Shown here: positions 44,965 through 54,329 of the stretch, piece by piece
Position numbering within the stretch: position 1 is the stretch's first letter
Layout of the letters: each line of letters opens with the position of its first letter
Assembly: GCA_948567375.1 (NCBI GenBank)
Contig: OX419757.1
Span: forward strand, 43,710,001 to 43,774,000
Source of the DNA: Lunularia cruciata
Lineage: Eukaryota > Streptophyta > Marchantiopsida > Lunulariales > Lunulariaceae
DNA length: 64,000 nt
Direction of reading: 5' to 3'
Made by a program: the position numbers and the translations under genes
The notes under the pieces: model-generated
The model's database searches: none
Told to the model about the DNA's origin: nothing
The model's input: only the letters and a program-made list of their open reading frames with translations

Positions 44965-44980
44965 TAGCGGCGGGGGAATA
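44965..44980 (+). other. Polypurine tract before the 3' LTR
   Basis: TAGCGGCGGGGGAATA lies directly before the 3' LTR start TGTAAC. It would prime plus-strand DNA synthesis. Confidence 0.75.
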
Positions 44981-45405
44981 TGTAACAATATGGAGTTTAG
45001 CGATGAAGTTAGTCGGGCTCACAAAGTAGCACATAAGACAAATTAGCCTAGAATATTCCGGAAGTTTCTAGGAAGCTTCTTAGGAAGCTTCCTGGTTATC
45101 TTAGCTTGCACCTTAAGTAAGTAGCTTCTAGAAGGAAGCCTCTAGAAGCTTCCAACTAGCTTAGCTTGCACGCCAAGTAGGCGGCTTCTAGAAGAAAGCT
45201 TCTTGAGAAGCTTCCTAGTTAACTTGGCTTGCACTCTAAGAAAGCGGCTTGAGGAAGCTTCTTGAGAAGCTTCTCAAGGGCCTTGTATGCTATCTATAAA
45301 TACCAAAGCCAAAGCTCATGCTAGGATTCGGAGTTTTCTCTCATTCAAGTGTCCCAATGTGAGTTTCCATTCTCTTATTTCTCTGCTCGGTTTTGATCTT
45401 TTATA
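44981..45405 (+). mobile_element. 3' LTR of the chromovirus
   Basis: 425 bp, starting TGTAACAATATGG; the last bases are CTTTTATA, one change from CTTTTACA of the 5' LTR. GTTTG follows at once, matching the base string before the 5' LTR. The four-unit heat-shock block is eroded here, but a different perfect three-unit block is intact at 45055-45069. Three of the roughly 22 differences from the 5' LTR are transversions. Confidence 0.97.
45055..45069 (+). promoter_or_regulatory. Three-unit heat-shock-element-like site in the 3' LTR
   Basis: ATTCCGGAAGTTTCT reads aTTCc, gGAAg, tTTCt, three contiguous alternating pentamers. In the 5' LTR the third unit is tATCt, so it is imperfect there. Function inferred. 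Confidence 0.6.
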
Positions 45406-45410
45406 GTTTG

Positions 45411-46260
45411 AATCTTTAATAAGCAGCTGATACTTTATGAATGGTGGCACAATTTATGAAGGTTGGTTGTGTTGGTTCATTTGATGTCAATTCACATCAT
45501 AATCACCTTCCTTTTATGATTTTTTTGTTTATATAATGAATATGGATCTTTGATTTGAAGGATACAAAGTTTCACAATGAGGAATATGGATTCTAGATCT
45601 GAAAAATATAGATTATGGTAGTGAGGAATATGGATTTTCATGGAAGAAATTTTGATTCTTCATTGCAAACTCTTGATATGAGACTTTTCTCATATGAGAG
45701 AAGAGAAGAGTGACATAAAGAAATAGAGAGAAACATTTTCAAAGGGAGATAGGAGTATAAGATAAGTGGTGGATAAAGAAGGAAGAGTGACCAATAAGAG
45801 AGAAGGGAAGAGTGCCAAAAATAGAGACAAACAAAAACAAAGAGAAAAAATTTCAAGGGGAGAAAGAGAGTGTCAAAAATAAAGAGAAACATTTTTGAAG
45901 GCAAGAAGGAGTATAAAAGAAGTGGTATGAAGAGGAGGGAAAAGTCACAAAATCCAAGAAATTAAGGAGTATTTTTTCTCCAAAAGGAGAACATTTACAA
46001 AGGGAACATCAAGAGAGAGAGAGAGTGACATTTAAAAAAGGAGGAGTGGCAAACTCATGAATACAAAGTGGAACATTTGAAATCCAAAGATTGAGTGGAA
46101 GTAGAGAAAGAGAGAGAGAGAGAGTAACATTCAAGGAGTAGGTGATAGGAGGGAGAGGAATGGAAATTGGAAAGGAACCAAAGGGGAGAGAGATAATATT
46201 GAGTAGAGGTGGAGAGAAACAAAGAGAAGGGGAAAAGGAGAGTGCTCAACTATGGTAGAC
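45411..46260. repeat. Purine-rich degenerate repeats
   Basis: The plus strand is dominated by A and G. AAAGAGAAACATTTT...GGAGTATAA.A.AAGTGGT occurs near 45717-45765 and again near 45880-45927, about 160 bp apart, with GAGAGAGA runs near 46012-46022 and 46106-46122. Frames on either strand are composition-driven. Confidence 0.6.
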
Positions 46261-46614
46261 ATTAGTGAATACAAGAAAGTGTGGGATATGCCAAATATGG
46301 AAGATTTCAAAGAAAGAGAATGGTTAGTCAGGTTTTATGCTAAGAGGATCACATGACTTACATCAAATGGGCCTGGTTAGACAAGGACCAAGTTCAAAAA
46401 GCTATAGAAAGCTTCCAAAAATGTGATATATGTGATATGGATGCCTTGGGTCTAAAAGAGTGCATTGGCTTAGATGTCTTGTGCCCAAACATGAATGAGT
46501 TACAAAAATTTGCTTTTTTCTTTCTTCATGTTTTGATTGTTGCATTTTCTCCCCATTCTATTCTTGACACCCAAAACAAACCCTCCCCTCCCTAATAGCA
46601 CTTGCTTCCACTTT
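46261..46614. other. No recognised gene
   Basis: A frame of 80 codons at 46353-46595 carries a few Cys (KCDICDMDALGLKEC), but no known zinc module. Not assigned. Confidence 0.35.
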
Positions 46615-47070
46615 TCATCTCACAATTAGGGATTTGGATTTTAGGGTTTTGGTTGTTGCAAGTGACCTCCCTTCCAATTCTCCTCCATGACCTCTTTCCA
46701 CCAACAACCCCACTCTCAAACACCTTCCATCAAGGGATCCCAATCCAATTCCCTTTTTGAACTCATTGCACAAGTGATCTCTTTCTTGATTCTCCTCTAA
46801 ATCCTGCTCTTGCAAGCAATCCTCATTCTTGGCCCTTGCATTATGGGCAATCCTCCACCAATCCCACTCTTGCAAGCAATTTCCATTTTGGGCCTTGGCA
46901 TTGTGGCCAATCTTCCATCCATTCTTGCCCCTGCAAGCAATCCCTATTTTGGGCCCTTTTATTGTGGCCAATCTCCCTTCCATAGCCTCACCCACTAGCA
47001 ATCCCTTGAGTAATCCTTGTTGTGTTGTGAAAGATCCACTCTCAAGCCTTGAATTCTCATAATTAATCAA
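46615..47070 (-). pseudogene. Minus-strand frame made of a minisatellite, unidentified
   Basis: A frame of 151 codons without stop. Its centre consists of three units of about 20 residues, with GHNAKAQNGNCLQEWD-type text, encoded by the 60-bp repeats at 46811-46990. Gly-rich and charged flanks. No domain was recognised. Openness may come from the repeat expansion rather than from selection. Confidence 0.3.
46811..46990. repeat. 60-bp minisatellite, three units
   Basis: Units start at TGCAAGCAAT (46811), TGCAAGCAAT (46871) and TGCAAGCAAT (46932). Each continues with an ATTTTGGGCC-like block and ATTGTGG.CAATC. They differ at roughly one base in five. Confidence 0.85.
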
Positions 47071-47329
47071 GAGAGATTAATATTTGGTTTGTTTATTGTT
47101 TCTTGTTGGTGTAGATCCTATTTGTATTGAGTTTGTGAGTACATGGGATGCAAGTAATCACATAAAACATGAGTTGGAGACCTTTCACTTTGGCAATTGG
47201 GCCCATAAGAGAGGCTTTGCATTGTAGGTTGGGAGTAAAAGAAAAAAGAGAGTTGTAGCTTACTTGTATGTGCATTATTGGTTTCCAATGAGAGATTGCA
47301 TTACTAGATGATACCTAGTGAGAGTGTGT
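47071..47329. other. No recognised gene
   Basis: Short AT-rich stretch between the minisatellite and the first copy of the coiled-coil repeat. Nothing was seen. Confidence 0.4.
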
Positions 47330-49190
47330 GTATGTTGTGTGACATCCCAACAAATATCACTTTTGTGGTAATCATGTAAGTAAAGTTTGTTCTGCAAAGA
47401 TACGAGTCAAAAATTTCCAAATACAAAGCAAAGTAACCAAATTAGTTCTTCTTGGTTGTGTCTTCAATCTCTCAAGTAGAAACTAAACCTAGAAATGAGT
47501 AACAAGCATTGATTTTCAATCTTTCACAAATTAACACTCCTTAATCACAACTCACTCAATTCTTTCCAAACAAATCTTGATTGTGATGATTCAGTTCATC
47601 TCAAAAATGACTACTTCATTGTAAGATGACTTTGCCTCATAATTGTATTCCATCCCTCCACTAAAGGGCACAACTTCCTTGATCAAAATTTCTTCACATC
47701 AACCTTGCACTACACTCATAAATGCAAAATACTACAAACACTACAAATTTTCTCAAATTTGTCAAGACATTGCTTAGATTGGACTTCACTTAGGATCAAA
47801 CACACCGAATGAAGATCAAGGCTACGGAATCCAACATCCAACAAGCACACTAACTTGCACTTCAAAATCTCTCAACACTCACAAGCACACACACATAATT
47901 GATACTCGGAATTAAGCTTAAGCAATGAGCACTAGACTCAGCAATTCGCTTTATCTATTCTCAGGATTAAGCACTAAACAACATAAGACTGCAAATGCAT
48001 CCTTTAAAAAGGTAGAGCAGTTGATAGTTACTAACAAAAATACCGTTCTATAACAACTCTACAAACTTGCAGATCTGAAAAGACAATGCACCTCTTCATA
48101 TCTACCAATTCCTATCTCAAATCTATTATGAATCCAATCTAATGTCTAGTTCTACTTCTTGTACTAAATCCAAGGTTCCTTCAGAGACTTCTCTATCTTT
48201 GGGTCTACCAAATACCACTAAATCCTTCTCTATTTCTACCACTTCTTCACTCTGATTTGCAATTAAACTCATAGGTAATCTATCTACTTCCTTATCTTGC
48301 AACCCTCTCCTCTCTAATGTCTCAAATAACTGACCCAAAGACACTTACTATCTAATCCTACATTTTGAGTTTATTCATTACTGCTACTTCTCCTTCAATT
48401 TCTATCCTATCTTCAATTTGAACTGAAATTAAAGTCATGGGTATCCTAACTATCTCTTCTTTCACCATCTTAACTATTTCAAACACTTCAGATATTTGAC
48501 TTAATGACTCCTACATCCAATTTTTTACTACCTTGGATTGGGTCACCTTTGTCTTGAGGCAAAGTCTCTTGATCCAAAGTTGTATAATTCCAAAGTCATA
48601 TAAGTCCAAAGTTTTATGGACCCAAAGAACATAGACCCAAAGTACTATGGACTTGAAGAACCTCAACCCAAAGTCACTCAACTACTCTATACATCTACTA
48701 CAAAAACTTGAAATGCTTGTAACTTCTGCTACAGACCTCCAAGCTCAACAATTTTGGTGGTAACAAGAAGCCCTAAATGAGACGCTTTCAACAAGGTTAG
48801 CATGCATGATTTGGACATATGATCATTGGGATATGGCTCTTGCAGTAATCATGACCTGCAACATTCATTCCGATGCAAAGTACACTCTTTTGGTGTCTAA
48901 CCTCCTTCTTCCTCTTCCTTTGACACAAAGTAAACTTCTTTGAGTCTGATCCAATCCGAGTCCTTCTTCCTTTAACACAAATTTGACTTCTTTGAGTTTG
49001 ATCCGATTACTCAATTCTTCTTCTTTTGTCTCCATTGGGGTTCAATTCTGCCTTGATTGTACATTTCTTCTTCAAAATACATTAAAACCAAAAAATGTTG
49101 GTACCACATGTTGCTTGGAGACCATTTTTCTAATGTTTAGTTTGGTTCTTGCTGGCAAGGCATCCAAAGGCAATATATAGATACTTGGCA
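47330..49190 (-). repeat. Unidentified coiled-coil element, copy 1 (shorter)
   Basis: Aligns by eye with 54330-57290 at both ends. The left side shares TATCACTTTTG...GGTAATCATG and TTAGTTCTTCTTG; the right side shares CCAAAAAATGT.GGTACCACA. On the minus strand, 48126-48344 gives SEEVVEIEKDLVVFGRPKD, similar to the acidic VVVEEDVEVVDEPKVQE-type text of copy 2. About 1.1 kb of the middle of copy 2 is missing here. No enzymatic domain was seen in either copy. Confidence 0.65.
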
Positions 49191-50047
49191 ATGGATGTGA
49201 AGGCTAAGGTCAAGTGGACATGAGAGGACTATGATTGAGGAGAGCTAATGATTATTGTTGTTGAGGGAAAGTTGGAATTCTTGCAGAAGTGGCTTCAACA
49301 CTTGGATGATAGACACTTCAAGCAATCATTTGTTGGACAGTTACTCATCCATCTATTCTTGGAGAGTGGATTCATAAGAGATAATGAGGTCTATTACAAA
49401 ATCCTCTTGGAGCCAAATGCAATTGTCCATGGCAGTTTACCAAAGTTTTGTCAGACTGTTGTTATTTTTTTGTGTTCAACCAAACAAAGTTCCTTGTTGG
49501 AACACTTAAGTGTCATTGAATTTTTTTCAACAGCCTAAGGACTTGGAGCACACTTGTTATCACTAGTTAAAGTAATAAAAACCACTAGAAAGAAACAAAA
49601 ATTCCCTACTACAAAAACATATGAGCCAGAATGTTATAAAATTATTTCATCATTTAGCTCCTCATGGTGATGTAATAAAACTTTGGTTAACACCAAAGAA
49701 ATTGCCAAGCCTATTTGTGACAAAATTAAGAATCTCACGTAGGAATCAAAGAACAAGCTCTCTTGAAAATAAAATTTTGAGTTATTGGTATGGCTTTGGC
49801 AAAGAAGAGATACATATCTATAGCACACATGAGGATGAGCACAAGGAGGACATTGAGTAAGAGCAGTGTAGAGAAACCTTTGAAAACCTATGTTTTCTAG
49901 AATGTTTTCTCTATATGTATTGGTGTTTTCAAACATGTAAGCAATTTTAATTCAGTATTTGATAGGAGCACTATTTGCCCATAGTAACACCATTATTACA
50001 TTGAGTTTTTGATATGTTGAATGCTTCAATTTAGATTTTGAACTTTT
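49191..50047. other. Unassigned frames, no recognised gene
   Basis: Plus frames at 49248-49538 (96 codons, KLEFLQKWLQHLDDRHFKQS start) and 49621-49860 (79 codons) look peptide-like but match nothing that I know. Confidence 0.35.
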
Positions 50048-50640
50048 GTGTGTGTTTATATTGAACTTTACTTGGGCATAGGTCCCACTCCTGATGTTGT
50101 AGATGACACTCTCCCTCTAAATGACCCTCTTGCATCTCTTATAGAGGACACTTCTTGTGTTGATCCTTTAGGGAGTCATGACTTAGAAGGTGGAGACACT
50201 CTTTTTGTTGATCCTTTTGTGTGCAATGAAATAGAGGGTGGAGTTGTGAGAGCAAGTGATAAGATAGTTAGGTTACCTATTCCAAGTTATGGTGTGAGGA
50301 TAACATTCTATCTTTTGATCTTGTGAATCTTGCACGATTAGAGCTTGGGGAGAGTGAGGCCCTTGCAAGGGCCTCACTCTCTCTTGCAAGGGAGGTAGAC
50401 TTAATAGAAAGGGAATGCCTTCTCCTTGAGAGGGAGAGGAGTCTAGCAAAGAGGGAAGAATAATTAAGGATATCTTAGAGTGAGTGAGTAGAGTTAGATA
50501 GGCTTATGTCCTATCAAGAAGCAATGGCTAAGGATTTTTGGCTTGATAAAGAGTTTTATAGGAGAGAGTTGTATATTATTAGTATATTGTTAGAGGAGTC
50601 CTAAAGGGCTTATAAGGAGTTAAAGGGTATGGATATTTAG
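50048..50640 (+). pseudogene. Acidic repeat frame followed by coiled-coil text, unidentified
   Basis: From 50048 to 50326 the frame encodes acidic near-repeats: DDTLPLNDPLASLIEDTSCV, DPLGSHDLEGGDTLFVDPF and NEIEGG. After one stop, a neighbouring frame reads LELGESEALARASLSLARE and LIERECLLLERERSLAKREE (about 50336-50460), heptad-like. Then stops increase. It may be a gag-like or accessory frame of a lost element. The 32-bp palindrome at 50350-50381 lies within the coiled-coil part. Confidence 0.4.
50350..50381. repeat. Perfect 32-bp palindrome
   Basis: GAGAGTGAGGCCCTTG is followed with no spacer by its exact reverse complement. Such a cruciform-capable, GC-containing palindrome is unusual in this AT-rich DNA. 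Confidence 0.95.
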
Positions 50641-52090
50641 GTAGGTGTATGGACTCAAACTGACTATAGAGAGAGTGTCTCTTATTGGACTTGATGGAGA
50701 GTATAGAGAGTGAGGCTCATCCTATAAGGAGAGAGTCTCCACCTATTGGTATAGAGACATAAACTTGGGAGATATAAACATAGACTTGCAAGCACAAATT
50801 GAGCCTCATCTCCATGGTGGGACTATAGGAAAGCCCAACAATGAGTACACTAGTTTGGAGATTGTTCCTTGGAAACCATGACTTTCATATGGTCTTACCA
50901 ATCTCCTTTTGGACATGTACATGTACACGAGGAGACTATGTCATATAATTAGAGGACAATAAAACTCTTTTGCAAGCTTTCTAGACTTAAGATGTTTAGA
51001 GAGAGGATGAGCTTGTCTAGAGAGTTCATTCTCCACATCATTTATGCTCACAAGAGGCAAAGGAAGATATTAGTTTGGGATGTTGGTTGCCTAGTAAATA
51101 TTGTGTGAGATAGCAATCTATAATACATCTAATGGTGTGATGTAGTGCACTAGTGTGGATGGTCATATTATAGGAGATTTTGGTATGCTCCTCAATCTAG
51201 AGGTAGGGTGTTCATGGAGTATTGTGTGATACAATTTGAGATTATGATCTGGACAGATAGCACTCAAGTAGAGATAGAGCATCTTTTTTGCTCCATGTGA
51301 GATGAGTTCTTTTACCCATGGGAGTACATAGTGGTGCATGGCTCATAAGCATGCTTGATAGAGAAGATGGGTACCAAGACAATTGGAGATGTTTCTCACA
51401 TAGACCTTATAGTATATTTACTACTTTAGGTCTATCACTTCAAGACATATTGATAATTGATAGTGCATTCCTTCCATATTGTAGGAAAATCACCATGGTG
51501 TTGTCCATCATCTAGCATTTACTCCTTTTTATACTAGAGTAGTAGATTTGTATACCTCATCATTGGACCTCTTGATAGCACCCTTAGATAGATTTAGTGG
51601 AGGCACATATGTTTCCTTTATTGAATCCCTCACCAAGATATAGACTCTAGGTCATCTTAGGGATTATAATGCAAATCCTTATGAGTGTTTAGATGTGGAC
51701 TTTAGGACCCTCTTATTCATGAGAGAGATTGGAAGCATATGTGGAGATATAGTCCGGTGTTGATTAGGAGACTCATAATTTATGTGGTTTGATGCATCAC
51801 TAGAATAGATTAGAGTAGTGTACCTCCTACTAGATATTGATTTAGAGAACATCATGATGCTGGATACAAATCACACGGCCTCTACTACATGATGTTTTAT
51901 TCTTTCATATCCATATTACCATTTACATATTTACATTTGAACATCATTTGAAAACACTATGAATTTGGAGATTGCATTTACCTTCACACTCTAAACTAAA
52001 ATGCAACAAATTCTAAATATACTTCACAATTTGAACATTCTTCACGTTCAAATACAAAATGCAGTTGTGTATATATATTCAAGTCAAATC
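50641..52090. pseudogene. Decayed coding-like DNA, unidentified
   Basis: Plus-strand peptides in shifting frames continue after the acidic/coiled-coil frame, for example HHLAFTPFYTRVVDLYTSS then LDRFSGGTYVSFIESL at about 51510-51630, and LRDYNANPYECLDVDFRTLL to 51715. They look like a former protein but match no family that I can name with confidence. Confidence 0.3.
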
Positions 52091-52099
52091 TAAAAATTT

Positions 52100-52490
52100 G
52101 AAAATTTACTTTGAAAAATCTATATATAAATTATTTATACATAATAATGTGTCCTAAAGTGTATAAAAGTGTGCCTAAAGTATATAAGTTTTTCTCCTAA
52201 AGTGTGTGACAATGAGCGAATATAAGTGTGTCCATGTTTTGGCTAAACAGAAATATGCCTATAAGTATGTCTCTTAAAAATGTGCACATATAATTATGCA
52301 CATGTTTCTATTAAAAAAGAGTATGCCCATATGAGTGTTTTTTGAGTGTGCCTATATAACTCAATTTTCAAGTCTGCTCCTATAAGTGTTTCTATAAAAT
52401 GTGAGTGTGAATGGTGTGTGCTTATATATAATATAATGGTTCTCATGTTCAGATGTATAAGTGTTAAGTGCCTATATAAGTGTTGTTCCT
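52100..52490. repeat. Degenerate short-unit repeat around GTGTGCCTATATAAGTG
   Basis: Variants of a GTGTGCCTATAAGTG phrase recur every 20 to 40 bases, mixed with TCTCCTAAAGTG. Strongly diverged; probably an old simple satellite. Confidence 0.6.
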
Positions 52491-54329
52491 CTTAAATAGT
52501 GCATTTCAAAGTTCCTTTTCCTAAAACCCCTCATGCTCTCCCTCCCCCTCCTCCAAATGAAACCCCAAACAACCTTAAAATTTGTCTTGCCATGTGTAAT
52601 ACCACTCTCAAACTTTCATATTCTTGAGATATCTCCCACCTAAACCCTTGCCTTGATGAGTGTTCCTCCTTTTGAACCCTACTTGGTTGACCAATCCACT
52701 CTTGATGCCTTTTTTGTTGAGTGATCACTCACTCAAAACCTTACTTTTAGAGCAATCACTACCAAAAATTGAACCCCCTTGAGCATATACTCAGTCTCCT
52801 TGGTTGGAATCTAGAAAAAATTTTGAAATCAACTCAAGTGAACAAAACTTATATATACTACTCATTAGTTACAAGTGAACAAAATTTATACATTCTTCTT
52901 GTTAGTTACAAATTGGAATGTTACTAAAATTACATTGGAATAAACTTTATGTATACTCCTATCAATTACAAAATTGAACTTCAACTAAATTGAGAGGCCA
53001 CATAATTCTCCTTTTTGAACAATCTTTATATATAATCCTTTTCCTAAACCTGATCCTCAAACCAACGTGAGTGAATTTAGAATCTACTCTATACAATTAG
53101 AGTAATTGAAGTACTATTCAAATTATTATTGGGTATAAGGAATTTTGGATTTGTGTGGTAATTGTAACTCTTAAAACTTTGGGAGCTAAAGAGTCTATCT
53201 CATTATGCATACTCATCATTATCATTATTTCATCAAGTTTCTTCTTGGACCTAGCTAACTCCAACATCATTGAGTGGAAGCATGTTGATTTATTAGACCT
53301 CTCTTTTATGTAGAGTCTTTCTATCTTTTGATCTCATCTTTGTGCACCCAAGCCTCTTTCCCACCTCTACTTTCACTTGAAGATTCTTTATCTATGCTAT
53401 TTGTTGTGCTTCAATTTTTTCCAATCTATATCTTTCCTTAGATTCCAAGGATTCAATATAGAGTTTTGTATGGTTGGAAAGGTCTTGCAAGAATGAAACA
53501 AGGGTGGATGAAGGTGCCATCTTCCCACATGCAACCTTTTCCTCTTCTTAGATTCACATTACCATTCCCCCTCTTTTTCTTGCTCTTCTTTATCTTGATC
53601 TACCCTTTCCTCCTCTATTGGTGGAGCTTTAGCCTATTGCAATTCCTCCTCTATTGGTATGTCTTGTGCGGAAGGAATCTCATGAGGTAAATGTAATAAA
53701 GAAACATGCTTAGAATGAGAATATGTTAGTGATAGTGGAACATAATCCAAATGCCCTTGTGATCATGTAACATATTCTGAATTTGATCTATATGGTGTAA
53801 CAAAGGAATAAGATTTACTCTCCTCCTCAAGAAGATCTATCACAAGAGTGTTTTCTTCTACCCCTTACAAAAATAAAACATATAGGTCTTTGGTACTAAG
53901 AGTACTACCAAGAAATGTAATTCTAGATGAGAGAGGAGTATTTTCTAAAATCATTTCATCTTCATCCTCATGGATTATTTCCATTTCATCACATTGGCCC
54001 AACGCAAAAGTAATTTTCCCCAATTTTCCCACACCCAAACTTACCAATGCAGAGGAAGAAATATTTTCCCCACCTCTAAATATTATGTACATCCTCTTGA
54101 AATATAGATGCTTGTGATTCAATTTATCTTTCATGGATCTCCATCCTTGCTTTAGCTCACTTTCAATCAAACCTTCTCCAATGGACTTGTCTGTTAAGAC
54201 TCCAAGCTTTATAGAGGTGAACTAGTTGACAATTAGATTGAACTTGTATAGCATGGCATTCACAATTAGTACACTTTGTTATAGATTTAGTTAGAAAGTG
54301 ATTGCCTATGTGGCACACTATGTTCTTGG
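52491..54329. other. No recognised gene
   Basis: Short frames on both strands; a minus frame of 101 codons at 53865-54170 is acidic and unassigned. Pyrimidine-rich near 53540-53660. No element ends were found. Confidence 0.35.

Larger units (their letters stand above)
39764..45410 (+). mobile_element. Complete Ty3/gypsy chromovirus with target duplication
   Basis: All parts are present in order: target duplication GTTTG (39764-39768), 5' LTR, PBS, gag with zinc knuckle, protease, RT, RNase H, integrase with GPF motif and a chromodomain, PPT, 3' LTR, and the second GTTTG (45406-45410). The chromodomain places it in the chromovirus branch of Ty3/gypsy. Comparing the LTRs by eye gives about 22 substitutions (19 transitions) and one 1-base gap in about 425 positions, near 5 percent, so it is a moderately old insertion. 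Stops and two frameshifts make it non-autonomous. A third LTR of the family is the solo LTR at 4288-4735. Confidence 0.97.

Noticed and set aside
45638-46249. Secreted or membrane peptides on the minus strand
   Set aside because: Frames consist of Phe/Leu/Ser from a pyrimidine-rich strand; composition artefact.
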